Shown here: piece after piece, positions 1 through 9,180 of the stretch
Numbering within the stretch: position 1 is the stretch's first letter
Layout of the letters: each line of letters begins with the position of its first letter
Origin: Cellulophaga omnivescoria
Lineage (GTDB): Bacteria; Bacteroidota; Bacteroidia; Flavobacteriales; Flavobacteriaceae
Assembly (NCBI RefSeq): GCF_001999725.1
Contig: NZ_MDDP01000001.1
Location: 167,096-231,095, forward strand
Direction of reading: 5' to 3'
Length of the DNA: 64,000 bases
The notes under the pieces: model-generated
What the model was told of the DNA's origin: nothing
Seen by the model: the letters and a program-made list of their open reading frames with translations, nothing else
Database searches by the model: none
Made by a program: the position numbers and the translations under genes

Positions 1-1196
1 CTAGTGGTTGGAGCTTAACAGAACAAGACCCGTTTAACAATGTAGCCCGAACCACAATAGAAGCAGCTGCTGCTGCATTTGGTGGCACACAAAGTTTACA
101 TACCAATGCATTAGACGAAGCAATTGCGTTACCAACAGATTTTTCGGCAAGAATTGCCCGTAATACACAAATTTATTTGCAAGAAGAAACCAAGATTACA
201 AAAACGGTAGATCCTTGGGCGGGTAGCTATTATGTAGAAAAATTAACCGAAGAAATAGCGCAAAAAGCTTGGAAATTAATTGAAGAAGTAGAAGAATTAG
301 GTGGTATGACCAAGGCTATTGAAGCTGGTATACCAAAAATGAGAATAGAAGAAGCCGCTGCAAAAAAACAAGCTCGTATAGATAGTAATGAAGATGTAAT
401 TGTTGGTGTAAATAAATACCAACTAGAGAATGAAGATGACTTACATATTTTAGAGGTTGACAATGAGCAAGTACGCAAACAACAAGTAGAAAGGCTTGAG
501 CATATTAAAGCCACTAGAAATACTAAGTTAGTTAATACTGCATTAGCCAACTTAACAAAAGCAGCGCAGGAGAGTAAAAATAACAGCGAAAATAACAATG
601 CTTCTAAAAATTTATTAGCTTTAGCTGTAGAAGCTGCCAAACACAGAGCTACATTAGGCGAAATTAGTGACGCTTTAGAAACTGTTTTTGGCAGACATAA
701 AGCAAAAATACAATCATTTACAGGCGTGTACTCTAAAGAAATTAAAAATGATGAAAGCTTTAAAAAAGCTTTAGCAATGGCAGATGCGTTTGCAGAAACC
801 GAAGGAAGAAGACCAAGAATAATGGTTGCTAAAATGGGACAAGATGGTCATGATCGTGGTGCAAAAGTAGTTGCAACTGGTTACGCAGACTTAGGTTTTG
901 ATGTAGATATAGGTCCACTTTTTCAAACACCAGAAGAAGCTGCCAAACAAGCCGTAGAAAATGATGTACATATATTAGGTGTTTCCTCATTAGCTGCTGG
1001 TCATAAAACTCTTGTACCTGCTGTAATTAAAGAGCTCAAAAAACACGGTAGAGAAGATATAATGGTAATTGTTGGTGGTGTAGTGCCTAAACAGGACTAT
1101 CAATTTTTGTTTGACGCTGGTGCAGTTGCAGTTTTTGGACCTGGAACAAAAATTAGTGATGCAGCTATTCAAATTTTAGAAATTTTAATGGCATAA
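1..1196 (+). CDS. Methylmalonyl-CoA mutase large subunit, C-terminal part (5' end outside window)
   Basis: The reading frame is open from the left edge (codons in frame with position 3), so only about the last 397 residues are visible. The first visible part continues the TIM-barrel substrate domain, with motifs such as [15 protein letters not shown] and [11 protein letters not shown] that are typical of acyl-CoA mutases. The last ~130 residues are a B12-binding domain: DGHDRG supplies the cobalt-coordinating histidine (DxHxxG), followed by SSLAAGH and an IVGGVVP loop. Known role of the family: interconversion of methylmalonyl-CoA and succinyl-CoA in the cytoplasm, used in propionate metabolism. 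The B12 domain in the same chain identifies the catalytic large subunit. A small-subunit gene would be expected upstream, outside the window. A strong terminator follows the stop codon. Confidence 0.93.
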   Translation, partial: SGWSLTEQDPFNNVARTTIEAAAAAFGGTQSLHTNALDEAIALPTDFSARIARNTQIYLQEETKITKTVDPWAGSYYVEKLTEEIAQKAWKLIEEVEELGGMTKAIEAGIPKMRIEEAAAKKQARIDSNEDVIVGVNKYQLENEDDLHILEVDNEQVRKQQVERLEHIKATRNTKLVNTALANLTKAAQESKNNSENNNASKNLLALAVEAAKHRATLGEISDALETVFGRHKAKIQSFTGVYSKEIKNDESFKKALAMADAFAETEGRRPRIMVAKMGQDGHDRGAKVVATGYADLGFDVDIGPLFQTPEEAAKQAVENDVHILGVSSLAAGHKTLVPAVIKELKKHGREDIMVIVGGVVPKQDYQFLFDAGAVAVFGPGTKISDAAIQILEILMA

Positions 1197-1280
1197 ATTT
1201 TACAATACATTTAAAATAAAATGTGCTGAAAATGAGTTAAAAAATTAAAATTTAACTGTAATTTTGGCACTATAAAAACA

Positions 1281-1310
1281 AAAGCAGCTGCCCACAGCTG
1301 CTTTTTATTT
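1281..1310 (+). terminator. Rho-independent terminator after methylmalonyl-CoA mutase
   Basis: A perfect 10-bp stem, AAAGCAGCTG (1281-1290) with CAGCTGCTTT (1295-1304), and a CCCA loop is followed by a T-rich run. It separates the mutase from parA. Confidence 0.9.
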
Positions 1311-1385
1311 ACAAACTATTAACAACTTCGGTTTTATATAGTCGTAAAAAAGTGTATTTTTAGCCTCACTAAACTTACTATGACA

Positions 1386-2159
1386 ATGGGCAAAATAATA
1401 GCCATAGCTAACCAAAAAGGTGGAGTTGGAAAAACAACCACCTCTGTTAATCTTGCAGCTTCTTTAGGCGTACTAGAGAAAAAAGTATTGCTTATAGATG
1501 CAGACCCCCAAGCAAACGCAACTTCTGGCTTAGGTATAGATGTTGAGAGTGTTGAAGTTGGTACGTATGAATTGTTAGAGCACACCAAATCTGCTTCTGA
1601 AACAATTATGTCTACCACTTCTCCAAATGTAGATTTAATTCCGTCTCATATTGACTTAGTTGCAATTGAGATAGAATTGGTAGACAAGGAACAACGGGAG
1701 TATATGATGCGTAAAGCAATTGGTGAACTTAAAGATAAGTACGACTATATTCTTATAGATTGTGCTCCTTCCTTAGGACTTTTAACACTAAATGCCCTAA
1801 CAGCATCAGACTCTGTTGTAATACCTATACAATGCGAATATTTTGCGTTAGAAGGACTTGGCAAATTGTTAAACACAATTAAAAGTGTACAGAAAATTCA
1901 TAATCCAGAGTTAGACATTGAAGGCTTATTACTTACTATGTTTGATTCTAGATTAAGACTATCTAACCAAGTAGTAGAAGAAGTTAAAAAACATTTTTCG
2001 GAAATGGTTTTTGATACTATTATACAACGAAACGTTAGACTAAGCGAAGCTCCTAGTTACGGAGAAAGCATTATTAAGTACGATGCCAGTAGTAAAGGTG
2101 CTGCCAATTACTTAAATTTGGCGAACGAAATAATGAAAAAAAATAAGGAGAAAGTATAA
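1386..2159 (+). CDS. parA: ParA-family chromosome partitioning ATPase (Soj)
   Basis: This is a Walker-type ATPase that works with ParB in segregating the replication origin. The protein opens with the deviant Walker A motif KGGVGKTT directly after a beta strand (IIAIANQ), then LLIDADPQAN (A') and ILIDCAPSLG (Walker B), all at the spacing of Soj/ParA proteins of about 255 residues. An in-frame ATG lies two codons further upstream at 1380; I prefer 1386 because family members usually begin MGKIIAIANQKGG. The stop codon overlaps the parB start by one base, so the two genes are co-transcribed and probably translationally coupled. No plasmid or phage genes are nearby and the neighbours are core genes, so this is the chromosomal copy. 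Confidence 0.95.
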   Translation: MGKIIAIANQKGGVGKTTTSVNLAASLGVLEKKVLLIDADPQANATSGLGIDVESVEVGTYELLEHTKSASETIMSTTSPNVDLIPSHIDLVAIEIELVDKEQREYMMRKAIGELKDKYDYILIDCAPSLGLLTLNALTASDSVVIPIQCEYFALEGLGKLLNTIKSVQKIHNPELDIEGLLLTMFDSRLRLSNQVVEEVKKHFSEMVFDTIIQRNVRLSEAPSYGESIIKYDASSKGAANYLNLANEIMKKNKEKV

Positions 2160-3064
2160 TGGCGAAAGCAACAAAAAAACAGGCTCTTGGTAGAGGTTTA
2201 TCTGCCTTACTTAAAGATCCTGAAAATGATATTAATTCTGCTGATGATAAAAATGCAGACAAGGTTGTTGGTAATATAATTGAATTAGATTTAGATCTAA
2301 TAGAAGTTAACCCTTTTCAGCCAAGATCTCATTTTAACGAAGAAGCTTTAGTAGAACTTTCTACATCTATAAAAGAACTAGGTGTTATACAGCCTATTAC
2401 TGTACGTAAATTAGAATTTAACAAGTACCAACTTGTTTCTGGAGAACGTAGATTTAGAGCATCTAAATTACTGGGCTTAGAAACTATACCTGCATACATA
2501 AGAATTGCTAACGACCAAGAGTCTTTAGAAATGGCTTTGGTAGAAAACATCCAAAGGCAAGACTTAGATCCTATAGAAATAGCATTATCCTACCAAAGAT
2601 TAATAGACGAAATACAACTTACTCAAGAAAAAATGAGCGAGCGTGTTGGTAAAAAAAGATCTACCATAACAAACTATTTACGTCTTTTAAAATTAGATCC
2701 TATTATACAAACTGGTATTAGAGACGGTTTTGTTAGTATGGGGCACGGTAGAGCATTAATAAATATTGAAAAAAAATCTGATCAGATAGATTTGTACGAG
2801 AAAATTGTAGCTAATAATTTATCTGTAAGAGAAACTGAAAAAGCTGTAAAAGAGCACCAAGAAGGTGGTAAGCCTGCAAAACCTACGGCAAAAAAAGCTG
2901 CTAAATCTCCAGATTTTGTAAAAGAAGGTTCTGCCAAAATAGAAAAGCATTTGGCTGCTAAAGTAGCGGTTACAGCTTCAGAAAAAGGAAAAGGAAAAAT
3001 TACAATTTCGTTTACTTCTGCAGAGGATTTTGACAGACTAAAAAAATTAATTACTGGTGCTTAA
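2159..3064 (+). CDS. parB: ParB-family chromosome partitioning protein (Spo0J)
   Basis: 301 residues, the usual size for chromosomal ParB. The N-terminal half holds the ParB/sulfiredoxin-like CTP-binding domain with the segment PFQPR, then GVIQPITVR and the conserved GERRFRA box. The middle holds the helix-turn-helix (EKMSERVGKKRSTITNYLRL), which reads parS sites. A Lys/Ala-rich linker leads to a C-terminal dimerization segment. ParB loads onto parS, spreads as a CTP-dependent clamp and stimulates ParA. It follows parA with a one-base overlap, and the next gene starts inside its last codons, which suggests one operon. I did not see a good parS palindrome nearby by eye. Confidence 0.95.
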   Translation: MAKATKKQALGRGLSALLKDPENDINSADDKNADKVVGNIIELDLDLIEVNPFQPRSHFNEEALVELSTSIKELGVIQPITVRKLEFNKYQLVSGERRFRASKLLGLETIPAYIRIANDQESLEMALVENIQRQDLDPIEIALSYQRLIDEIQLTQEKMSERVGKKRSTITNYLRLLKLDPIIQTGIRDGFVSMGHGRALINIEKKSDQIDLYEKIVANNLSVRETEKAVKEHQEGGKPAKPTAKKAAKSPDFVKEGSAKIEKHLAAKVAVTASEKGKGKITISFTSAEDFDRLKKLITGA

Positions 3065-3704
3065 AAACCTAACTACTATACTATTTTTTGGTTTTTTTGT
3101 TGCTTTATGCTGGTCTCAAGAACTAGAAAAGCCTAAACAAGAAAAAGATTCTATTGCTGAAGACTTAAAAGGAAAAGGTGTACTTGTAAACGATGCTTTT
3201 ATTAGTAAAAACGAAAGAATAGACCCTTTAGAACCAAGTAAAGCAGCTTTTTATTCTGCAGTATTACCAGGTTTAGGACAAGTTTATAACGGAGACGTTT
3301 GGAAAGTTCCTTTGGTCTACGCTGCAATAGGTACTGGTGTATATGCATACAGTTTTAACAATAAGCAATACAATAGAACAAGAGATGCCTTTAAAAGAAG
3401 AAAAGCTGGTTTTATGGATGATGAGTTTTATGCCTTTAATGGACAAGAAATAGATCCTGGAAACCCTAGATTAGATGATGATGACTTACAAAGAGCACAA
3501 GAACGCTACCAAGAAGACAGAGATTTATCACTACTAATTACAATTGGACTTTATGCTTTAAATATTATTGAAGCCAATGTAAAAGCTCATTTAAGACAAT
3601 TTAATGTTGATGACAACCTTAGCTTTAACATTAAACCTTATTTAGAATACAACACTATTACAGCAGATCCTAATTATGGTTTTGCACTACAAATAAAATT
3701 TTAA
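3057..3704 (+). CDS. DUF5683 family membrane-associated protein
   Basis: 215 residues starting with GTG inside the end of parB (8-base overlap). It has a signal peptide or N-terminal anchor (LTTILFFGFFVALCWSQ), then a polar stretch. A short hydrophobic hairpin follows, PSKAAFYSAVLPGLGQVYNG, resembling the TM2-like 'pGlGQ.Yng' motif, then a strongly charged region and a second hydrophobic segment (LLITIGLYALNIIEANV). The family is common in Bacteroidota, where this gene typically follows parB and precedes dapB. No function is established. An envelope location follows from the signal sequence; anything beyond that is unknown. Confidence 0.85.
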   Translation: MLKNLTTILFFGFFVALCWSQELEKPKQEKDSIAEDLKGKGVLVNDAFISKNERIDPLEPSKAAFYSAVLPGLGQVYNGDVWKVPLVYAAIGTGVYAYSFNNKQYNRTRDAFKRRKAGFMDDEFYAFNGQEIDPGNPRLDDDDLQRAQERYQEDRDLSLLITIGLYALNIIEANVKAHLRQFNVDDNLSFNIKPYLEYNTITADPNYGFALQIKF

Positions 3705-3706
3705 GT

Positions 3707-4408
3707 ATGAATATAGCTTTGTTCGGTTACGGAAGAATGGGCAAAATGATAGAACAAATAGCCATTAACAGAAACCATACTATTGTTGCTAAAATTGATG
3801 CAGACACTACAGAAATAGACTTTTCTAATATAGATGTTGCTATAGACTTTAGCTTACCAGATGCTGCTTTTAGCAATATTGAAAAATGTATACACAACAA
3901 CACTCCTATTATTTCTGGCACTACTGGTTGGTTAAACAGATACGATGAAGCTGTTACGTTATGCAAGCAAAAGCAAGGTGCTTTTATTTATGCATCTAAC
4001 TTTAGCTTAGGCGTTAATATCTTTTTTGAGTTAAATAGCTACTTGGCTAAAATGATGAAGTCTTTAGAGCAATACAATGTTACTATGGAAGAAATTCATC
4101 ACACAAAAAAATTAGATGCCCCTAGCGGAACGGCAATTACACTTGCTGAGGGCGTATTAGAACACTCTAAATACAAAGGCTGGCAACTTAATAACGCTGA
4201 CGAAAACCACATACCTATAGTAGCTAAAAGAATACCAGAAGTACCAGGTACACATACTGTAAGCTACAATAGCAAAGTAGATAGTATAGACATTACACAT
4301 ACTGCACACAACAGAGAAGGCTTTGCTTTAGGTGCAGTTATAGCTGCTGAGTGGATTGCAGGTAAAACTGGTGTTTTTTCTATGAAAGATGTTCTGGAGC
4401 TTAATTAA
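3707..4408 (+). CDS. dapB: 4-hydroxy-tetrahydrodipicolinate reductase
   Basis: The enzyme reduces the dihydrodipicolinate-pathway intermediate with NAD(P)H on the route to meso-diaminopimelate and lysine, in the cytoplasm. The N-terminal Rossmann motif is GYGRMGKMIE. The family signature with catalytic His and Lys is EEIHHTKKLDAPSGTA. The C-terminal part ends with the conserved segment HTAHNREGFALGAV. At 233 residues it is slightly shorter than the enterobacterial enzyme (about 270) but matches the short flavobacterial type. It begins only 2 bases after the DUF5683 gene and belongs to the same transcription unit as parAB. A gap of about 100 bases before lepB leaves room for a separate lepB promoter. 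Confidence 0.95.
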   Translation: MNIALFGYGRMGKMIEQIAINRNHTIVAKIDADTTEIDFSNIDVAIDFSLPDAAFSNIEKCIHNNTPIISGTTGWLNRYDEAVTLCKQKQGAFIYASNFSLGVNIFFELNSYLAKMMKSLEQYNVTMEEIHHTKKLDAPSGTAITLAEGVLEHSKYKGWQLNNADENHIPIVAKRIPEVPGTHTVSYNSKVDSIDITHTAHNREGFALGAVIAAEWIAGKTGVFSMKDVLELN

Positions 4409-4510
4409 AAGTTAAAAAACAACTGTAAATACAGGGTTTTGCAAAAAATAATTTAGTTTTAAATAATTACTATTTAAGACAACAGTAGATTTAAATTATA
4501 AATTTAGAAA

Positions 4511-6205
4511 ATGAATATAACTCAGTGGATCATTTTTATCCTAATTATACAAGTAATACACTTTTTAGGAACGTGGAAATTATATGTAAAAGCTGGTAGA
4601 AAAGCTTGGGAAGCAGCAGTACCTGTTTACAATGCTATTGTTTTAATGCAAATTATTAGAAGACCAAAATGGTGGGTAATTCTTTTATTTATACCTATAA
4701 TAAACCTTTTAATGTTTCCTGTTATATGGGTAGAAACCATAAGAAGTTATGGTAAAAACAGCCTAGCAGACACTTGGTTAGTGATACTAACACTTGGGTT
4801 TTACATTTATTATGTAAACTACGCATTAGATGTTAAATATATAGAAGACAGAAGCCTACACCCTACTACAGGATTGGGAGAATGGGTAAGTTCTATTGTT
4901 TTTGCTATTGTTGCTGCAACTTTTGTGCACACATACTTTATACAGCCATATGTTATTCCTACTTCATCATTAGAAAAAACGCTTTTAGTTGGTGATTTTC
5001 TGTTTGTAAGTAAGTTTCATTACGGAGCACGCACACCTATGACTACAGTTGCCGCTCCTATGGTACATGATACATTACCTGTTGTAGGACTAAAATCGTA
5101 CTTAAACAAACCTCAATTACCTTATTTTAGGCTTCCTGGTTTTCAAAAAATAAAAAGAAATGATATTGTTGTTTTTAGCTGGCCAGCAGATACAGTAAGA
5201 CAATTTTTTGTAAAAGAAAAAGGCGTTAAAAAACCAATAGACAAAAAATCTAACTACGTTAAACGTTGTGTTGGCGTACCTGGTGATACCATCTCTGTTA
5301 TAGATGGCTATGTACACATTAACGAGAAAAAAACAATTTTACCAGATAGAGCTAAACCGATGTTTTTTCACGTAGTAACTACTAAAAACCCTTTAGACAA
5401 TAATGTACTTAACGTTTTAGGAAGAAAAAACTTTACTGGCTATACTACACGCATACCTAAAGAGGTTTTACAAAAAAACAATGTGCCAGAACTAATGGAA
5501 AAAGGCACTAGTTTAGATGAAATAAAACAAGATTCTGCTTATGTTTATTACACAGGAAGTTTTGCCAGTGATAAAATAAAAAACTATTTAAAAGCTGAAG
5601 ACGTAAGAAATATGAACCTTTTTAACCTTACTGAGGCAGAAGCTAAAAAGATTCAGAAATTAACAGCTGTAGAAAGTGTTACTAAATTTAGCTTTAAAAA
5701 ACCGTCTACAAAAATATTTCCTCAAAATGCTAATTTAGCAGGAACAGAAGATAACTTAGGCCCTATTTACATTCCTAAAGCTGGTGCCACAATTAACTTG
5801 AACGCTAAAAACTTGCCGCTTTACAAAAAAATAATAACTGAGTATGAAGGCAATACTCTTGCACAAGCTGGCAACCAAATCACTATAAACGGTAGTGTAG
5901 CAGACAAGTATACTTTTAAGCAAGATTATTTTTGGATGATGGGTGATAACAGACACCAATCTGAAGATAGTAGATACTGGGGCTTTGTACCAGAGAACCA
6001 TATTGTAGGTAAACCAGTATTTATTTGGATGAGTATAGATGGTATTAATGATGGTTTTGCAAACTGGAAACCTCGTTGGAACCGATTTTTTACCACTGTT
6101 GGTGGCTCTGGAGAACCAGTATCATATTTAAAATACTTTCTTATTGCGTTAGTAGCTTATTTTGTTTTTGACTACTTTAGAAAAAAGAAGAAGAAAACTA
6201 ATTAG
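4511..6205 (+). CDS. lepB: Signal peptidase I with long insertion
   Basis: Membrane-bound serine protease that removes signal peptides from exported proteins. The N-terminal ~110 residues form three or four membrane segments (DUF5684-like), and another segment lies at about 127-147. The catalytic part follows: Ser153 in PTSSLEKTLLVGD, Lys251 in NYVKRCVGVPGD, and box E GDNRHQSEDSRYWGFVP at about 478-494. A C-terminal membrane segment ends in a lysine-rich tail (RKKKKK). With 564 residues it is far longer than E. coli LepB (324). Part of the excess is the N-terminal membrane domain, and part is an enlarged region between the catalytic Lys and box E (about 225 residues). The gene lies between dapB and wbqC. 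Confidence 0.93.
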   Translation: MNITQWIIFILIIQVIHFLGTWKLYVKAGRKAWEAAVPVYNAIVLMQIIRRPKWWVILLFIPIINLLMFPVIWVETIRSYGKNSLADTWLVILTLGFYIYYVNYALDVKYIEDRSLHPTTGLGEWVSSIVFAIVAATFVHTYFIQPYVIPTSSLEKTLLVGDFLFVSKFHYGARTPMTTVAAPMVHDTLPVVGLKSYLNKPQLPYFRLPGFQKIKRNDIVVFSWPADTVRQFFVKEKGVKKPIDKKSNYVKRCVGVPGDTISVIDGYVHINEKKTILPDRAKPMFFHVVTTKNPLDNNVLNVLGRKNFTGYTTRIPKEVLQKNNVPELMEKGTSLDEIKQDSAYVYYTGSFASDKIKNYLKAEDVRNMNLFNLTEAEAKKIQKLTAVESVTKFSFKKPSTKIFPQNANLAGTEDNLGPIYIPKAGATINLNAKNLPLYKKIITEYEGNTLAQAGNQITINGSVADKYTFKQDYFWMMGDNRHQSEDSRYWGFVPENHIVGKPVFIWMSIDGINDGFANWKPRWNRFFTTVGGSGEPVSYLKYFLIALVAYFVFDYFRKKKKKTN

Positions 6206-6337
6206 GAATGCCAGTTTAACTTTGGTAAATACAACTAAAGGTTTTGAATTACATAAAAGTTTATATTTCTTTAAACGCTTAATGTAATAACAAACCAGCT
6301 AAAAGAGCATCGTATTTAAACTGTAAATATAAATTTA

Positions 6338-6970
6338 ATGTCTATTTTACTACATCCTGGATATTTTTTAAATATTGCAAATTTTATTGCTATAGCAAAC
6401 AATAACGTATGTTGGGAAGTAAGTGATAACTATCAAAAACAAACTTTTAGAAACAGATCATATATATCTGCGGATGTTGGTAAGCATATGCTAAACATAC
6501 CCATAAAACACGTTGGTAAAGATAAAGGAAAGCAGAAGTACAAAGATGTTAAAGTAGAAAATGACTATGCTTGGCAAAGACAACATTGGAGAACGCTCGA
6601 AACAGCCTATAGAACATCTGCTTTTTTTGAATTTTATGAAGATGAAATTGCTCCTTTTTTTGAAAAAAAACACAATTTTTTACTAGATTTAAATTTAGAA
6701 ACTACCGCTCTAATTTGTGATTGTTTACAAATTGATATGCCACAAGAAAAAACTACAGTATTTGAAAAAGAACCTACCAATTTTACAGATGGTCGTTTTT
6801 TAATATCATCTAAAAACAAAATAGACTTTAAACAACAAAACTACTTTCAGGTATTTGATGACCGCAATGGTTTTATAGAAAACTGTAGCATTTTAGATTT
6901 GTTATTTAATGAGGGGACTAATGCCCTTACTTATTTACAAAACCATAGTATAGCATTTAAAAATGCTTAG
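6338..6970 (+). CDS. WbqC-like family protein
   Basis: 210 residues without signal peptide or membrane segment. The N-terminus (LLHPGYFLNIANFIAI) matches the family's HPxYFP-type opening, followed by conserved aromatic and basic residues (RNRSYI; AWQRQHWRTLETAYRTSAFFEFYEDEI). WbqC-like proteins occur in polysaccharide clusters and, in Bacteroidota, next to lepB; no reaction is firmly established. The gene overlaps the following small membrane-protein gene by 8 bases, so the two are probably co-expressed. Confidence 0.85.
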   Translation: MSILLHPGYFLNIANFIAIANNNVCWEVSDNYQKQTFRNRSYISADVGKHMLNIPIKHVGKDKGKQKYKDVKVENDYAWQRQHWRTLETAYRTSAFFEFYEDEIAPFFEKKHNFLLDLNLETTALICDCLQIDMPQEKTTVFEKEPTNFTDGRFLISSKNKIDFKQQNYFQVFDDRNGFIENCSILDLLFNEGTNALTYLQNHSIAFKNA

Positions 6971-7277
6971 GTTCTGTTTGCATTATGGCATACATTTTAT
7001 TGTGCCCATTATTATTGGCTATTTCTTTTATAAAGAACAGCGCACAAGAGCTATAATAATACTTTTAGCAGCCATCTTAATAGATGTAGACCACTTACTA
7101 GCCACACCTATTTTTGAAGCTAACAGGTGTAGCTTAAACTTTCACCCCTTACATACCTATTGGGCAATGGGCATTTACACCTCCTTTTTATTTTTAAAAA
7201 AAACAAGAATTTTTGGAATAGCATTACTACTACATATGCTAGCAGATTTTGTAGACTGTTTATTTATTAACGCTTAG
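6963..7277 (+). CDS. Small membrane protein, DUF6122-like
   Basis: 104 residues with about three hydrophobic segments (around 10-20, 28-44 and 85-100). Conserved-looking polar residues lie inside or next to the membrane: IDVDHLLATP, NFHPLHTYW and LHMLADFVDC. The Asp/His pattern (DxDH, HPLH, HxxxD) resembles that of YdjM-type membrane-bound metal-dependent hydrolases, but this is only a resemblance. It starts inside the end of the WbqC gene. Its 3' end overlaps the 3' end of the opposite-strand EEP gene by 18 bases, with no terminator between them. Confidence 0.8.
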   Translation: MLRFCLHYGIHFIVPIIIGYFFYKEQRTRAIIILLAAILIDVDHLLATPIFEANRCSLNFHPLHTYWAMGIYTSFLFLKKTRIFGIALLLHMLADFVDCLFINA

Positions 7278-8297
7278 GTTAAAACTAGCCATTACAGGAA
7301 AATGGTCTGATAATTTAATATTATAATTTTTATGTGCTGTAACCTCAAAATTTTTACTAGCTAAAATAAAATCTATGCGAACAGGATAATATTTAAAATT
7401 ATAAGTTCTTCCGTAAGCAACTCCTTTTTCATTAAAAGTATCTTGCAAATCTCCTTTAATAATGCGGTAAACATTAGAATATTGATTGTTATTAAAATCT
7501 CCGCAAATAATAGTTTTATATGGCGTTGCCTTTACATGCTCTTCTACTATTGTAGCTTGGTCTTGCTGCTTTTTAAAAGAATTAGTAATTCTCCCGTATA
7601 ATTTAGAAGACTCCTCATTAGAAATTGTCTCCATATCTGGCACTACCTTTAAAGACTCTAAATGTAAATTATAAACTCTTATTGTATCATTTTTATAAAG
7701 TATATCTGCAAAGCTCGCAATGTTATTTGTATGCTTAAACGGTAACTCTCCCATATTAACTATAGGAAATTTAGAATATATTGCTTGGTTTACTTTGTTT
7801 ACATAGAACCCTGGTGCTACATAATTATATTTATACCTATGCTTTAATTGGTGGTACCGAATTCTACTAAACTCCTGAAAACAGATAATATCTGGATCTT
7901 CTTTTAAAACAAAATCAATAATCTTATCACCAAGAGATTTATCACTAGACCACTCATATTTATTAAATCCTCTAGTATTATAACTCATTACTTTTAAAGT
8001 ATTTTTATTTAAAGTTTCTACTTCAGAAAAATTAAATTTTATAAATGAGTCTACCAAAAAGTAACCTAAAATTAGTACAGTTGCAGAAAGTAATATGCGC
8101 ATATTTTTGGCCAACAACCAAAACATACAAAAAAGAATATTTACAAACACTAATAACGGTAGCGACAAACTAAAAACCGATAAAAAAGGTAGTATTTTTA
8201 CTGATACAAATGGTGCCAAGTACGAGACACATAACAGTAATGCAAACAAATAATTGAGAACAAATACAATTCTGTAAAAAAAAGATTGCTTTTTCAC
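7260..8297 (-). CDS. Endonuclease/exonuclease/phosphatase family protein, membrane anchored
   Basis: 345 residues. The first ~90 form three hydrophobic segments, so the catalytic domain is membrane-attached and probably faces the periplasm. The rest has the EEP fold motifs in order: MSYNTRGFN, DIICFQEFSR, VYNLHLES, ICGDFNNN, VRIDFIL and SDHFPVMASF. These include the Mg-binding Glu, the Asn/Asp pair and the terminal Asp-His. The substrate (nucleic acid, lipid or sugar phosphate) cannot be read from the sequence. It is the last gene of a leftward operon headed by the mutL unit; its start codon touches the end of the upstream rhomboid gene. Confidence 0.88.
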   Translation of the reverse strand: MKKQSFFYRIVFVLNYLFALLLCVSYLAPFVSVKILPFLSVFSLSLPLLVFVNILFCMFWLLAKNMRILLSATVLILGYFLVDSFIKFNFSEVETLNKNTLKVMSYNTRGFNKYEWSSDKSLGDKIIDFVLKEDPDIICFQEFSRIRYHQLKHRYKYNYVAPGFYVNKVNQAIYSKFPIVNMGELPFKHTNNIASFADILYKNDTIRVYNLHLESLKVVPDMETISNEESSKLYGRITNSFKKQQDQATIVEEHVKATPYKTIICGDFNNNQYSNVYRIIKGDLQDTFNEKGVAYGRTYNFKYYPVRIDFILASKNFEVTAHKNYNIKLSDHFPVMASFNLSVNK

Positions 8298-9178
8298 TAG
8301 TCCTCTTTACCTGCTATAAATAAAAAATCTTTTTCTTCTTTAGACAAACTCTCGTATCCAGATTTGCTAATTTTATCTAAAATAGCATCAATTTTACGTT
8401 GTTTATCTGCTTTTTTTCGATCTAAACTAACAGTTGCATTTGTACTTGTTGTTGATTTGGTCTTAGTATTTCTGTAAACGGTTTTCATAGGGGCTTTTTT
8501 ATCTTTCTTAAATAAATTAGCAATACTATCCATAAATCTACCAAAACCTGCACCTATATCTTTACCATTCATTAGTTGTTTAGCATAAAAATAACCAAGG
8601 GCAGCACCTCCTAAATGACTAAGCATTCCGCCTACATTTTGTCCTGTAGACAACCTTACTAAATCTAAAACTACAATAATAACACCCAAGTGCCATAATT
8701 TTAAATCAATTATTAGCAAACGCACTGTTTGGTTAGGCAAGTAAGTACATACATAAATTAAAATTGCAGTAACACCTGCAGAAGCACCTATTAATACGCC
8801 ATTCTGATTTAACAAAGCAGGTATTGTATTATAGCCTATCATAAACAAAAATCCGCCTACTATTACGCCTAAGAAGTATACATTTAAAAACTTTTTGGCA
8901 TCAAATAAATTTAAAAATGTTCTTCCAAAAAAGTAAAGCATTAGCATATTCCAAAAAATATGCCCCAAACCACTATGAAAAAAAGAATAAGTAACTATAG
9001 ACCAAGGTTGAAGTATAAAATCACCAATATTTTCTGGCAAGCTAAACCAGTTTACAATATTTGGTAATCTAAAAAGATTAACCAAAATTAAATTAAGTAA
9101 AAAAATAACAACATTAATAGCTATTAATTTTTCTGCAATATTTAATCGTGCGTATTGATATTTTAAATCTCCGTTCAT
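8297..9178 (-). CDS. Rhomboid family intramembrane serine protease (second of pair)
   Basis: 293 residues with six or so membrane segments. Conserved elements are HIFWNMLMLYFFG (the family's HxxxNM-type segment), the catalytic serine in GASAGVTAI and the catalytic histidine in LSHLGGAALGY. A basic cytoplasmic tail of about 80 residues follows the membrane domain (KADKQRKIDAILDKIS and beyond); it looks like the short C-terminal DUF6576-type extension seen in flavobacterial rhomboids. Rhomboids cut membrane proteins within or next to the bilayer. The substrate is unknown. It lies 2 bases after the other rhomboid gene. Confidence 0.92.
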   Translation of the reverse strand: MNGDLKYQYARLNIAEKLIAINVVIFLLNLILVNLFRLPNIVNWFSLPENIGDFILQPWSIVTYSFFHSGLGHIFWNMLMLYFFGRTFLNLFDAKKFLNVYFLGVIVGGFLFMIGYNTIPALLNQNGVLIGASAGVTAILIYVCTYLPNQTVRLLIIDLKLWHLGVIIVVLDLVRLSTGQNVGGMLSHLGGAALGYFYAKQLMNGKDIGAGFGRFMDSIANLFKKDKKAPMKTVYRNTKTKSTTSTNATVSLDRKKADKQRKIDAILDKISKSGYESLSKEEKDFLFIAGKED

Positions 9179-9180
9179 TT

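Noticed and set aside
230..640. Antisense open frame of 136 codons opposite the mutase gene
   Set aside because: It mirrors the coding frame of a clear enzyme, has Ser/Leu-rich shadow composition and no recognisable motif.
1355..1362. TATTTTTA as promoter box for parA
   Set aside because: One mismatch at the most conserved final G and AT-rich surroundings; not distinguishable from chance.
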